DNA of 64,000 nucleotides from Chloroflexota bacterium (GTDB lineage: Bacteria; Chloroflexota; Dehalococcoidia; Tepidiformales; Tepidiformaceae): NCBI GenBank assembly GCA_026710655.1, contig JAPOQN010000065.1, positions 62,001-126,000 of the forward strand, in the 5' to 3' direction. Position numbers and translations under genes: made by a program. A model generated the notes under the pieces. It did no database searches. It was not told where the DNA came from and worked only from the letters and a program-made list of their open reading frames with translations. The stretch's first letter is position 1, and every line of letters begins with the position of its first letter. Positions 29,675 to 38,044 of the stretch are shown here, piece after piece.

Positions 29675-29818
29675 TCCCTCCTACGCCGGCGGGGTTAGCT
29701 GTCGGGCTACGACTGGAGGTGCCGTCCGCTTTCGCGGTACGCCCCATATGTGGCGGTTCCCCCGCTCCCCCGAAGGGGATTTGGCGGCAGCAAGTGCTGC
29801 CTATCCAGCGTTGCAGGT
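29675..29818 (-). ncRNA. Probable c-di-AMP (ydaO-yuaA type) riboswitch
   Basis: The minus-strand RNA carries, in the order of the ydaO-yuaA consensus, AACGCTGGAT (29812-29803), CGGGGGAACCG (about 29765-29755), GGGGCGTACC (about 29744-29735) and CCCGACAGCTAACCCCG near its end (29706-29690), followed by GGCG that can pair with the first block to close the P1 stem. The last block is nearly invariant in known c-di-AMP riboswitches, which usually turn off genes for potassium transport, osmolytes or cell-wall hydrolases. Boundaries are approximate. The assignment is from memory of the consensus, not from a covariance search. Confidence 0.72.
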
Positions 29819-29875
29819 GATTCGTTAACGCGCCAGTGGGGTAGCCGCCGCGCGTGTGACGATCGTGCCAACGGC

Positions 29876-30193
29876 TCAGTAGTGGACCGCGAGCCAGACG
29901 GTGGGCTCATCGGGAGTGGTCCAGGCGACGCGGTGGCGGCGGTGGGCGGGGATGTCGACCCAGCCGCCGGATTCGAGGCTCAGCGTCTCCCCGTCGTCGA
30001 ACTCGAGGCGGGCGCGGCCCTGGACGACCAGCACGAGCTCGGGCCGGGGCTGGTCGTACCAGAAGCCCTCGGGCGAGGCGTGGCCGGTGGAGACGATGCG
30101 CTCGATGCGGACTGTGTCGCTCTCCGAGAGCGTCTCGACCAGCTCCTCGGGGAGGTTTCGAGGGAGGTCCCGGAGAAGGTCGCCCGAGGTCAC
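29876..30193 (-). CDS. Cupin-domain protein
   Basis: The 105-residue single-domain cupin shows PELVLVVQGRARLEFDDGETLSLESGGWVDIPAHRRHRV, which covers both cupin motifs with the metal-binding Glu and His positions partly kept. It starts with GTG at 30193, overlapping the TIM-barrel gene stop by four bases. Last gene of a three-gene operon with a methyltransferase and a sugar isomerase-like enzyme. It may be an isomerase, dioxygenase or binding protein; substrate unknown. Confidence 0.82.
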   Translation of the reverse strand: MTSGDLLRDLPRNLPEELVETLSESDTVRIERIVSTGHASPEGFWYDQPRPELVLVVQGRARLEFDDGETLSLESGGWVDIPAHRRHRVAWTTPDEPTVWLAVHY

Positions 30194-31011
30194 CGGGCGT
30201 CCGCGAGCACGGTGCGGGCGGCCTCGGCGGCGAGGCGCGCGCCCTCAACGGGCGGGTAGCTGCGGAGCCAGTCGCTGAAGACCTCGACGGCGGTCGGGCC
30301 CTGCCGCCCGATCTCGTCGAGGATGCGGAGGAGCTCGGGGAGATCGATAGCGCCCTCGCCGGGGAGGAGGCGCTTGCCGATGGTCTCGGCGACGACGTCG
30401 GGCTCGGGCTCCGCGGGGGCATCGCTGATCTGGAGGTGGATGACCTTCTCGCCGGGGATGGCGCGCAGCAGGTCGGGGTCGGGGCCGGAGCGGAACCAGT
30501 GCCAGGAGTCCAACACGAGGCCGGCGTTGGGGCGGTCCGCGTCGCGGACGAGGGGCCAGGCGGCGGCGAGGTTGGGGATGCCGGTCCAGGGCAGGAACTC
30601 GACACCGAGGCGCTGCCCGTACCCGGCGGCGACGTCGCAGGCGATGGCGAGGCCGGCGGTGGCCTCCGCGGGGTCAATGGCGGGGGCCATCGTGACCGCG
30701 AGCACCGTGTCCGAGCCAAGCTCCTCGGCGATGCCGCAGATACGGGCGGTCTCCTCCGCGATGGCTTCACGTTCGGCGGGGCCGCTGGCCCAGGCGGTGA
30801 TGTACTCGAGCATCGCCAGCTTCACACCCGCGCCGTCGAGGATGGCTCGCATCTCAGCGTGGGAGAGGCCCTCGGCGCGGGCCTCGTCGTAGTGAGACAT
30901 CCACATGGAGATGCCCGCGAAGCCGTTCTCGCGGGCAGCGCGGACGCGTTCCGCGAAGGTCGCCGTTCCGATTGCGCCGAGGCAGAGAACGAGGTCGTCA
31001 GGAACGAGCAC
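30190..31011 (-). CDS. Sugar phosphate isomerase/epimerase-like TIM-barrel protein
   Basis: The 273-residue product belongs to the AP endonuclease 2 / xylose isomerase-like TIM-barrel superfamily. Typical features are GFAGISMWMSHYDEARA, LGVEFLPW with the metal-binding Glu, GLVLDSWHWFRSG with Asp and His, and IHLQISDAPAEPEPD. Members isomerise or epimerise sugars or act on hydroxypyruvate-like substrates. It starts with GTG at 31011, overlaps the methyltransferase by 14 bases and the cupin by four, so all three are co-translated. Confidence 0.85.
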   Translation of the reverse strand: MLVPDDLVLCLGAIGTATFAERVRAARENGFAGISMWMSHYDEARAEGLSHAEMRAILDGAGVKLAMLEYITAWASGPAEREAIAEETARICGIAEELGSDTVLAVTMAPAIDPAEATAGLAIACDVAAGYGQRLGVEFLPWTGIPNLAAAWPLVRDADRPNAGLVLDSWHWFRSGPDPDLLRAIPGEKVIHLQISDAPAEPEPDVVAETIGKRLLPGEGAIDLPELLRILDEIGRQGPTAVEVFSDWLRSYPPVEGARLAAEAARTVLADAR

Positions 31012-31837
31012 CGGCGGTCTCCCAGGTAATCAGGAGGCCCTGCAGCGGGGGACGCCAGTTCGGAATCCAGCGCTCGCCATCGCGCGTGAAGAGCTCATCG
31101 AGGCGGGCGGCCACCCGCTCTTCCGCCCCGGGCGCTCCTGTCGCTTCCACATCTTCCAGGGCGAACGCGACCGCCTCCTCCGCGTTCGTGGGGTACTCGA
31201 TGCGCTCCGGCCAGGTGAAGGGCTCGGGAAGCAGGCGAACCTCGGGGAGGAGGCCGGCCTCCCACATCACCGGGAGCAGCTCGCGGTGATCGGGGGAGCG
31301 CACCAGCTCGACGGCGTGGGCGATCTCGAAGAGGCGGGAGTTCCGCGCAGGCGGCGTCGGGCTCCAGATCCAGATGGCGGCCCGGCGCGAGGCGGCGCGA
31401 TCGAGCTTCCGCACGAACCCGTCGATCTCACGCACGAAGTAGACGACATCGCAGCTGATGACGAAGTCGCCCTCGGCCTCGGCATCGAGCCAGGCGGCCC
31501 GCTCGAGGGTGGCGTTCGTGATGCCCGCCTCCTCAGCGGAAGCTAGGAACTCGTCCCCCATGCCGGAGGCCGGCTCCGCGTTCGTGAGGGCGCGGCAGCG
31601 CAGGGCCAGCGGCAAGCCAACCCGGCCGGCGCCGCCGCCGACATCGACCACGTGGTCGTCCGGCCCGACGAGCGTCGCGATCTCGGCGAGGTTCGCGTCG
31701 AGTTCCCGGCGGGGGTCGAAGCGGTAGGAGGGCGCGTGCTCGCTCCAGCGATCGGAGTTGAGTTCGTCGAGCCCAAGCGCGTCACGTTGCTCACGCCTGG
31801 CATCGATGAGGGCCTGGTAGCGATCGAGGGCGGTCAT
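30998..31837 (-). CDS. SAM-dependent methyltransferase
   Basis: The 279-residue product has the class I methyltransferase fold. Motif I is VVDVGGGAGRVGLPLALR with its following acidic residue in NAEPASGMGDEF, and motif IV is DFVISCDVVYFVREIDGFV. ATG at 31837 is taken because the longer frame upstream has no similarity. It heads an operon with the TIM-barrel and cupin genes and may modify a small molecule they act on. Target unknown. Confidence 0.82.
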   Translation of the reverse strand: MTALDRYQALIDARREQRDALGLDELNSDRWSEHAPSYRFDPRRELDANLAEIATLVGPDDHVVDVGGGAGRVGLPLALRCRALTNAEPASGMGDEFLASAEEAGITNATLERAAWLDAEAEGDFVISCDVVYFVREIDGFVRKLDRAASRRAAIWIWSPTPPARNSRLFEIAHAVELVRSPDHRELLPVMWEAGLLPEVRLLPEPFTWPERIEYPTNAEEAVAFALEDVEATGAPGAEERVAARLDELFTRDGERWIPNWRPPLQGLLITWETAGARS

Positions 31838-31878
31838 CGTGCGGGCAGGATAGACGGTCGGGAGGCGCCCCGTTTGCG

Positions 31879-32625
31879 TTATGACGAGTCGGTGTTGGGG
31901 GAGCGGCGGGCTCGGAGAAGCGAGTAGGCGAGCACCCCGAGCGTGGCCCCCACGATCGGTCCGACCCAGTAGATCCAGTGCGCGCTCCACTCGCCGCCGG
32001 CAATCGCGGGGCCGAGCGAGCGAGCCGGATTCATCGAGGCATTCCCCACCGGGCCCCAGGCGAGAATGGCGAGTCCCACGTACGAGCCCACGGCGATGGC
32101 GGCAAAACTGCCCTGGGCCCGCTCATCCGTTGCCACGCCCATGATCACCAGGGCCAGGAAGAAGGTCAGGAGTATTTCGGCCAGAAGGGCGGCTTCGACG
32201 CCTCCGATTCGCGGAGCCGTGGCGCCGGCGTCGCCGGCATCGCCGACGATGGCGATGATGGCAAGCCCGGCAAGAACGCTGCCCGTGAGTTGCGCCGCGA
32301 CATAGGCGACGGCGCGAAGAGATCCGATTCGCCCCGCCAGGCGGAATGCGAGCGTGACAACCGGGTTGATGTGCGCGCCCGAGACGTGGCCCAGGGCGAA
32401 GATGATGGCCACGACCACCAGGCCGGCGACGAGTCCCGCACCGACGGGGGTGACACCCCCACCGCTGGCGGCATCAACCGCGACGGCTCCGGCGCTGAAG
32501 AACACGAGCGCAAAGGTTCCCAGCACCTCGGAGACGAGGGTGGCAGCGACCGCGCGGCGGTCGCTGCGCCAGCCGCGGTCAACCTCGACCCCGGACACGG
32601 TTCGCCACAGCGAGTTCTCGGTCAC
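31879..32625 (-). CDS. Aquaporin / glycerol-facilitator family channel
   Basis: The 248-residue MIP-family channel passes water or small neutral solutes. Six membrane segments and the two half-helix loops are visible: SGAHINPVVTLAF at 83-95 with NPV instead of NPA, and GNASMNPARSLGP at 194-206 with a standard NPA. The short loops favour a water-type aquaporin over glycerol facilitators. The GTG start at 32625 follows GGGGGTG; the open upstream frame is unlike the family. Single-gene unit between the methyltransferase and CoA-transferase. Confidence 0.9.
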   Translation of the reverse strand: MTENSLWRTVSGVEVDRGWRSDRRAVAATLVSEVLGTFALVFFSAGAVAVDAASGGGVTPVGAGLVAGLVVVAIIFALGHVSGAHINPVVTLAFRLAGRIGSLRAVAYVAAQLTGSVLAGLAIIAIVGDAGDAGATAPRIGGVEAALLAEILLTFFLALVIMGVATDERAQGSFAAIAVGSYVGLAILAWGPVGNASMNPARSLGPAIAGGEWSAHWIYWVGPIVGATLGVLAYSLLRARRSPNTDSS

Positions 32626-32693
32626 GGTCGCACACCCCCGGCGCGGCAGCCGAGTATACGGACGGGTTGTGATCGTTCGGGCACGCGGGAGGA

Positions 32694-34034
32694 TCAGCGG
32701 ACGGACTCGTGGAACGTCGTGGCGATGTGGCCTTCGGCGACGAGGCGGTCGTACTCCTCGTCGGAGACGCCCAGCAACTCGCGGTAGACGTAGTCGTTGT
32801 CCTGGCCGAGGGCGACGGGGGGCCGGCGGATACCGCCCTCGGAGGCGGGGAGCCGGTAGAGGGGCGTGGGATAGGAGTACACCCCGATGTCGTCCTCGAT
32901 CTCGCAGGGCTCGTAGAGGCCGTGGGCCTGCACGTGGGGATCGCCGAGGACGCGCCAGGAGTGGAGCACGGGGGCGGCGGGGACACCGACCTGCTGCAGA
33001 CGGTGGAAGAGCGCCTCGTCCTCGAATCCACGCGTCCACTCAGCGATTTTCTCGTCGAGGAGGTCCTGGCTGGCGACACGGCCTGCCCCGGTCGCAAGCT
33101 CAGGGCTCCCCGCCCAGTCGGGGTTGCCCATGACGCTGCGGAGCGCGGCCCACTCTTCATCGTTCGACACGGTGATGGCGATCCAGCAGTCGTCGCCGTC
33201 GCCGCCTTCCTCGGCGGGGAGGCAGGGGTAGACGCCACAGGGGGCCACGCCGTCGGCGGCGTAGATGGAGCGGTTGCCGATGGCGTCCTGGACGTTCCCG
33301 GTGAGGGCGTAGTCGAGGTAGGCCTGGGAGAACATGGCAGCGGCGTTCTCGGCCTGGGCAAGCTCGATGAACTGGCCCTTGCCGGTGTTGTTGCGGTGCC
33401 ACAGGGCGAGGAGCACGGAGAGGGCGATCTGGGTGCCGCTCACGTAGTCGGCGGCGAAGACGCCGAGGATGGGCTCTTCGGGCTGGTAGCCGCGCAGCAG
33501 CTGGTGTCCCATGACGCTCTCGAGGTGGATGCCGAGCGTGCGGGCGTCCGAGTACTCGCCGGTGAGGCCGTATCCCGAGGCGCGCACGAAGATGATGTCC
33601 TCGCGCTGTTCGCGCAGCCACTCGTAGGTGATGCCCAGCTTCTCCATGGTGCCAACGGTGCTGTTCTCGATGACGGCGTCGGCCTGGGCGACGACGCGCC
33701 CGAGAATCTCGCGGCCCTCGGGCCGGCGGAGGTCGACGGTGAAGCTGCGCTTGTTGCGGAACATCCCGACGAAGAGGGAGCAGTAATTCCAGGAACGCGA
33801 ACCAGGGTCGTTGTCGGGAAAGCAGATCGTGCTGGGGTAGGCCTTGACCTCATCGGGGGTGGGGTGGGCGCGGGATCCGCGCGTGAGCGGCTGCCAGACG
33901 TACTGGTTCTCGGCCTTCAGCACTTCCGCGCCGAGGTCGCCGAGGATGGCGGTCGAGAAGGAGCCCGCCCACACGCCGGTTAGGTCGATAACGCGCACGC
34001 CTTCGAGGGGCAGGGGGACGTTCACGGCGCGCAC
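32694..34034 (-). CDS. CaiB/BaiF class III CoA-transferase
   Basis: This 446-residue enzyme moves CoA between carboxylic acids. The N-terminus LPLEGVRVIDLTGVWAGSFST and DLGAEVLKAEN, the block VIENSTVGTMEKLGITYEWL and the FAADYVSGTQIAL segment with probable catalytic Asp196 are all family hallmarks. Typical length is about 400, so it is slightly long. GTG at 34034 or the nearby GTG at 34025 may start it. It follows the HAD hydrolase gene by 42 bases, suggesting a shared role in acid or haloacid breakdown. Acid pair unknown. Confidence 0.88.
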   Translation of the reverse strand: MRAVNVPLPLEGVRVIDLTGVWAGSFSTAILGDLGAEVLKAENQYVWQPLTRGSRAHPTPDEVKAYPSTICFPDNDPGSRSWNYCSLFVGMFRNKRSFTVDLRRPEGREILGRVVAQADAVIENSTVGTMEKLGITYEWLREQREDIIFVRASGYGLTGEYSDARTLGIHLESVMGHQLLRGYQPEEPILGVFAADYVSGTQIALSVLLALWHRNNTGKGQFIELAQAENAAAMFSQAYLDYALTGNVQDAIGNRSIYAADGVAPCGVYPCLPAEEGGDGDDCWIAITVSNDEEWAALRSVMGNPDWAGSPELATGAGRVASQDLLDEKIAEWTRGFEDEALFHRLQQVGVPAAPVLHSWRVLGDPHVQAHGLYEPCEIEDDIGVYSYPTPLYRLPASEGGIRRPPVALGQDNDYVYRELLGVSDEEYDRLVAEGHIATTFHESVR

Positions 34035-34076
34035 CGTACGCGCTGGGAGCGCGCGTCGCGAGTCCCCGCGATGGCC

Positions 34077-34772
34077 TCAGAGGAGCGCATCGGCGAGCTC
34101 GGTGAAGGTGGGGACGGTGAGGTCGGGCTGGAGGGGCGAGTCCTCGTAGGGCATGTCGCGACGGTTCACGAAGGCGGCGCGGTAGCCGCAGGCGCGGGCG
34201 CCGAGCACGTCGAAGGAGTTGGCGGAGACCATGAGGCACTGGGCCGGTTCGAGGCCGAGCGTCTTGGCGGCGTGGCGGTAGACGGCCGGGTGGGGCTTGA
34301 AGGCGCCCACCTCGCCGACCGAGATAACGGCATCGAAGTCCCAGCCGATGCGGTTGGTGGCCAGGTGCTCGAGGAAGTGGGCGTTGCCGTTGGAGAGGGC
34401 GACGAGGTCGTAGCGCGGGGTAAGACGTGCAAGAGCATCGAGCACCTCGGGGTAGGGGGAGAGGTCCTGCCAGAAGGCCATGATCGCGTCGTCGGTTCCG
34501 TCGTCGACGCCGATGCCGTTCAGGCGGAGGGTGTAGCGGAGCGCGCGGCGGCAGGTTTCGAGGTAGCCGCTGTGGCCCAGCATGAGGATGGTGTCCTGGT
34601 ACTGCTCGATGCGCTGGCGGGCGCGCCACTGCGCCCAGAACACCGCTGCATCCACGCCGGCGCCGCGTTCGCCGAAGAAGCGCGCGAGCGGAGGCACGAG
34701 GCTGCCGTCGAGGTCGAGCACGGTGCCAAAGAGGTCGAAGGTGAGGGCGCGGACGCCGTCGAGGCTGGTCAT
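34077..34772 (-). CDS. Haloacid dehalogenase type II-like HAD hydrolase
   Basis: The 231-residue product opens with the nucleophile motif ALTFDLFGTVLDLDGSL, then shows ALSNGNAHFLEHL (motif II), KPHPAVYRHA (motif III) and SANSFDVLGARACGYRAAFVNR (motif IV). These match L-2-haloacid dehalogenases, with the SxNxxD motif typical of that branch. ATG at 34772 starts the conserved region; the open frame upstream does not match. Paired with the CoA-transferase, so it may act on 2-halo or 2-hydroxy acids or simply as a phosphatase. Confidence 0.87.
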   Translation of the reverse strand: MTSLDGVRALTFDLFGTVLDLDGSLVPPLARFFGERGAGVDAAVFWAQWRARQRIEQYQDTILMLGHSGYLETCRRALRYTLRLNGIGVDDGTDDAIMAFWQDLSPYPEVLDALARLTPRYDLVALSNGNAHFLEHLATNRIGWDFDAVISVGEVGAFKPHPAVYRHAAKTLGLEPAQCLMVSANSFDVLGARACGYRAAFVNRRDMPYEDSPLQPDLTVPTFTELADALL

Positions 34773-34890
34773 GGGGCGGGAGGATAGCCGGTCGGGGCGG
34801 CGGGAGCGCGGGCGGGGTTCGACAACAACGCCGAAAGTGTCCACGATTGCCGGTGACCCGCGACCACTCGGCCGGCGGGGGGAGCAAGCT

Positions 34891-36012
34891 ATGAAGTTCG
34901 GGGTCTTCTTCGAGATATCGGTGCCGCGTCCGTGGGGGCCGGAGACCGAGTACACGGTGTACCAGAACTGCCTGGAGCAGGCGCGGCTCGCGGACGAGTT
35001 GGGGTTCGACCAGGCGTGGGCGGTGGAGCACCACTTCCTGGAGGAGTACTCGCACTGCTCGGCGCCGGAGATCTTCCTGACGGCGATCGCGATGCAGACG
35101 AAGAACCTTCGCGTGGGGCACGGCATCGTGACCTGCGTGCCCGAGCTGAACAACCCGATCCGCTCGGCCGAGCGCGCGGCCGTGCTCGACCTGGTGTCGG
35201 GCGGGCGGCTGGAGTTCGGCACGGGCCGCTCGGCGACGTGGACCGAGCTGGGGGGCTTCGGCGCGAACCCGGACGAGACGAAGAAGACGTGGGACGAGTA
35301 CGTGCGCGTCATCCCAAAGATGTGGACGCAGGAGCGCTTCAGCCACCAGGGACGGGCGTTCTCGATGCCGGAGCGCACGATCCTGCCGAAGCCGTACCAG
35401 AAGCCGCATCCGCCCATGTGGGTGGCGGTAACGAGCGTGGGCACGGAGATCGACGCGGCCGAGCGCGGACTGGGCAGCCTCGGGCTGTCGTTCGGGGGCG
35501 TGGGCGAGCAGGCGCAGAAGATCGAGGGCTACCGCAAGCGCATCCAGTCGTGCGATCCGGTGGGCGAATTCGTGAACGAGCAGGTGAACACGGTCAGCTT
35601 CCTCTACTGCCACGAGGACGACGAGAAGGGCGTGAAGACAGGCCAGCGCATGGCGGGCACGTTCAACTACCTGTCCGAGCAGACGCTGGCGACGCGGCAG
35701 GCGTTTCCGACGCCGTCGTACCTGTCGCCGGGGCTGCTGTACCAGCTGCGGCAGGAGTCGACGAGCGGCCCCGAGGGCAAGGTTCCGCAGGGGCTCACGA
35801 TCGGCGACCCGCACCGGGTGGCGGAAGCGGTGCGCTCCTGGGAGGCAGCAGGCGTGGACCGCATCAACTTCCTGCTGAACGTGCACGAGACCGTTCCGCA
35901 GGAAGACGTGCTCGCCTCGATGCGGCTCTTCGCGAAAGAAGTGATGCCCCAGTTCGCGCAGACGGACGCGGCTCCCGAGCCCGCCGGCGCAACGGCGGCG
36001 GGTGGCGCCTGA
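34891..36012 (+). CDS. LLM-class flavin/F420-dependent oxidoreductase
   Basis: The 373-residue luciferase-like monooxygenase is a TIM barrel using FMN or F420. Features are MKFGVFFEISVPRPWG at the start, GFDQAWAVEHHFLEEYSH, VGHGIVTCVPELNNPIRSAERAAVLD and SGGRLEFGTGRSATW. ATG at 34891 follows GGGGGGAG. The stop overlaps the next gene's ATG by one base (TGATG), so it is paired with an acetoacetate decarboxylase-like enzyme. Together they look like a catabolic unit, substrate unknown. Confidence 0.9.
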   Translation: MKFGVFFEISVPRPWGPETEYTVYQNCLEQARLADELGFDQAWAVEHHFLEEYSHCSAPEIFLTAIAMQTKNLRVGHGIVTCVPELNNPIRSAERAAVLDLVSGGRLEFGTGRSATWTELGGFGANPDETKKTWDEYVRVIPKMWTQERFSHQGRAFSMPERTILPKPYQKPHPPMWVAVTSVGTEIDAAERGLGSLGLSFGGVGEQAQKIEGYRKRIQSCDPVGEFVNEQVNTVSFLYCHEDDEKGVKTGQRMAGTFNYLSEQTLATRQAFPTPSYLSPGLLYQLRQESTSGPEGKVPQGLTIGDPHRVAEAVRSWEAAGVDRINFLLNVHETVPQEDVLASMRLFAKEVMPQFAQTDAAPEPAGATAAGGA

Positions 36013-36776
36013 TGCCGCTGACGGGAACGCGCGACCTGACCGCGATCGCCGGCAGCGCTCCGCTGCTCACGAGCCTGGATACGGATCCGTGGGAGCTGAA
36101 GGGGGCGCAGCATCTGCAGCTTCACTACGAGCTCGGCGGCGACCGCCAGGCGCTGCTGCCTCCGGCCCTGCACCCCAGCATCCCGCCAACGCTACTGGTG
36201 AACGTGACGCACGTGCCCGACAGCGAGGTGGGAGCGTTCAACCTGGCGACGGTGCGGGTGGGGTGCCGCGCGGGGGCGCGTCCGCGCGGCCTGCTCGTGC
36301 GCGGCTACTGCGACTCGGCGGCGGCCACGAGCGTGCTGCGGGAGCGGTGGGGCTATCCGATCGACCTCGCTGACGTGTGGTTCAAGCCGGGATACGCCCG
36401 GGCGGCCACGAGCGTCACGGTCGACGGGGAAGTGGTCCTTGAGGGCGAGCTGGTTGACCCGCAGCCCATCACCGGCGCGGACGTGCAGTACATGGCCTCG
36501 CTCAACCTCGCGCGGGTGTCGCGCGACGGCGAAGAGAAGGCGCTGCTGCTCCAGGTCGACCCCGACTTCACGTTCGAGCGAGCGCAGCGGGGCCGCCCGC
36601 GGCTCAAGGTATTCGATGCGGAGGCGTGGAACCTGCCCGGAGCGAGCGCCGCGCATCCCATCTCGGCGTCGCTGACAACGGTCGACATCACGCTGCCGAG
36701 CCTGCGCTACCTCGTCCACCCGGAGCGCGACCCGCTCGGCGCGGTCGAGCGTCTGCCACAGCCGCAGCCTGCCTAG
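36012..36776 (+). CDS. Acetoacetate decarboxylase-like protein
   Basis: The 254-residue product resembles the acetoacetate decarboxylase fold: LLPPALHPSIPPTLLVNV near residue 50, GAFNLATVRVGCRAGARPRG near 77, and SVLRERWGYP near 109, where other members bind the substrate carboxylate. The Schiff-base lysine of true decarboxylases (in ExxK) could not be confirmed, so it may be a related enzyme with another reaction. It is coupled to the LLM oxidoreductase upstream and ends 64 bases before the antitoxin-like gene. Confidence 0.75.
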   Translation: MPLTGTRDLTAIAGSAPLLTSLDTDPWELKGAQHLQLHYELGGDRQALLPPALHPSIPPTLLVNVTHVPDSEVGAFNLATVRVGCRAGARPRGLLVRGYCDSAAATSVLRERWGYPIDLADVWFKPGYARAATSVTVDGEVVLEGELVDPQPITGADVQYMASLNLARVSRDGEEKALLLQVDPDFTFERAQRGRPRLKVFDAEAWNLPGASAAHPISASLTTVDITLPSLRYLVHPERDPLGAVERLPQPQPA

Positions 36777-36781
36777 GGCTC

Positions 36782-36812
36782 TTGTCGAAACCTACTCTTG
36801 CCGGGTTATACT
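36782..36812 (+). promoter_or_regulatory. Promoter of the 36.8 kb antitoxin-like gene
   Basis: TTGTCG (36782-36787) and TATACT (36807-36812) are separated by 19 bases. The same pair of hexamers with 18-base spacing precedes tRNA-Lys, which supports it as a true promoter. The GTG start follows 28 bases after the -10 box. Confidence 0.5.
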
Positions 36813-36839
36813 GATGGCACACCACGCGCGAGGACTGCC

Positions 36840-37046
36840 GTGACCACCGAAGAGACGAAGGTTCAGCCCGAGGACCTCCTCGATCGTGACCTTGAGAGCC
36901 TGATCGAAGTCGGACCCGACGGCGTCGAGCGTCTCTTCGGGAGGACGCTGGAAGAGATTAAGGCGCTCCAACGAGAGCCCACGGCCGAAGACATGGTCTG
37001 GGCGGAAAAGGCTATGGCCGAGCACATCACGCGCTACGGTGAGTAG
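36840..37046 (+). CDS. Antitoxin-like small protein of a putative toxin-antitoxin pair
   Basis: The 68-residue acidic product begins MTTEETKVQPEDLLDRDLE and is rich in Glu and Asp, with no recognisable DNA-binding fold. GTG at 36840 has GAGGA upstream. It overlaps the next gene by eight bases, an arrangement usual for type II toxin-antitoxin pairs. An acidic antitoxin that neutralises the basic RelE-like partner is the likely role; the family is not known to me. Confidence 0.6.
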   Translation: MTTEETKVQPEDLLDRDLESLIEVGPDGVERLFGRTLEEIKALQREPTAEDMVWAEKAMAEHITRYGE

Positions 37047-37299
37047 AGCCAGCGTCGCCCTCAACGAGGAAGCTCGAGAACAAGCCCGTCGAATCCAGCA
37101 GCAGGTTCCTACCTTCGCCGAGACACTCTTGTCGGTTCAGTGGAGATTGGCTGACAACCCAACGGCAGGCAGGGCGGGGTCCCGTGCGGACTCCTACATC
37201 TATCGGCAGGATCCGGCACCCGGTAGTCCCGGCGTACGCGTGACCTACACCTATCACCCCGGCGAGGTTGTAATCGTGGCGGTCGAGTTGGTGACCTAG
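37039..37299 (+). CDS. RelE/ParE-like putative toxin
   Basis: The 86-residue product is more basic than its partner and ends with GVRVTYTYHPGEVVIVAVELVT, the beta-hairpin pattern at the end of RelE/ParE-fold toxins. GTG at 37039 overlaps the antitoxin-like gene. RelE-type toxins cut mRNA on the ribosome and ParE acts on gyrase; which one applies cannot be told from sequence. The stop overlaps the convergent sdhB stop by four bases. Confidence 0.6.
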   Translation: MSRASVALNEEAREQARRIQQQVPTFAETLLSVQWRLADNPTAGRAGSRADSYIYRQDPAPGSPGVRVTYTYHPGEVVIVAVELVT

Positions 37300-38042
37300 C
37301 GGCCGAAGATCTTTGAGCCGAGCCAGCGGATGGGGTCGAAGTAGCGGTCGGCGACGCGCTCCTTCAGGGGGATGATGGCGTTGTCCGTGATGTGGATATC
37401 TTCCGGACAGACCTCGGTGCAGCACTTGGTGATGTTGCAGTAGCCGACGCCCGCGTCCTGGCGGGCGAGCTCGAGGCGGTCCTCGGTGTCGAGGGGGTGC
37501 ATCTCAAGCTCCGCGAGGCGCACGAAGAAGCGCGGTCCGGCGAACTCGGGCTTGTTCTCGGGGTGGTCACGGATGACGTGGCAGACGTTCTGGCAGAGGA
37601 AGCACTCGATGCACTTGCGGAACTCCTGCCCGCGCTCGACGTCTTCCTGCATCATGCGGTAGGTGCCGTCGGCCTCGGGGGCGCGCGGCTTGAAGGCGGG
37701 GATGGTCTTGGCCACCTCGTAGTTGAAGGAGACGTCGGTCACGAGGTCGCGGATGAGCGGCCAGGTCTTCATCGGAGCGACGGTGATCTGCTCGCCGGGC
37801 TCGAAGAGGTTCATACGGGTCATGCACATGAGGCGGGGTTCGCCGTTGATCTCGGCGCTGCAGGAGCCGCACTTACCGGCCTTGCAGTTCCAGCGGACGG
37901 CGAGGTCGGGGGCCTGGGTGGCCTGGATGCGATGGATCACGTCGAGGACGACCTGGCCCTCCTCCATCTCGACCTCGTAGTCCTGCCAGTCGCCGCTCTC
38001 GGCATCGCCACGGAACACGCGCATGTTCGCTGTTTCGCTCAT
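37296..38042 (-). CDS. sdhB: Succinate dehydrogenase iron-sulfur subunit
   Basis: This 248-residue subunit carries electrons from the flavoprotein to quinone. The N-terminal 2Fe-2S ligands are C53, C58, C61 and C73 in WNCKAGKCGSCSAE...MC, and the C-terminal domain has CIECFLCQNVC (144-154) and CNITKCCTEVCP (202-213) for the 4Fe-4S and 3Fe-4S centres. ATG at 38042 begins two bases after the sdhA stop; longer frames have no similarity. It is the third gene of the sdhCAB operon. Confidence 0.95.
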   Translation of the reverse strand: MSETANMRVFRGDAESGDWQDYEVEMEEGQVVLDVIHRIQATQAPDLAVRWNCKAGKCGSCSAEINGEPRLMCMTRMNLFEPGEQITVAPMKTWPLIRDLVTDVSFNYEVAKTIPAFKPRAPEADGTYRMMQEDVERGQEFRKCIECFLCQNVCHVIRDHPENKPEFAGPRFFVRLAELEMHPLDTEDRLELARQDAGVGYCNITKCCTEVCPEDIHITDNAIIPLKERVADRYFDPIRWLGSKIFGR

Positions 38043-38044
38043 GG

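Noticed and set aside
29600..29830. SRP 4.5S RNA near dnaX-recR
   Set aside because: The conserved GGAAG/GCAG core of SRP RNA was not found; the conserved blocks match the ydaO-type aptamer instead.
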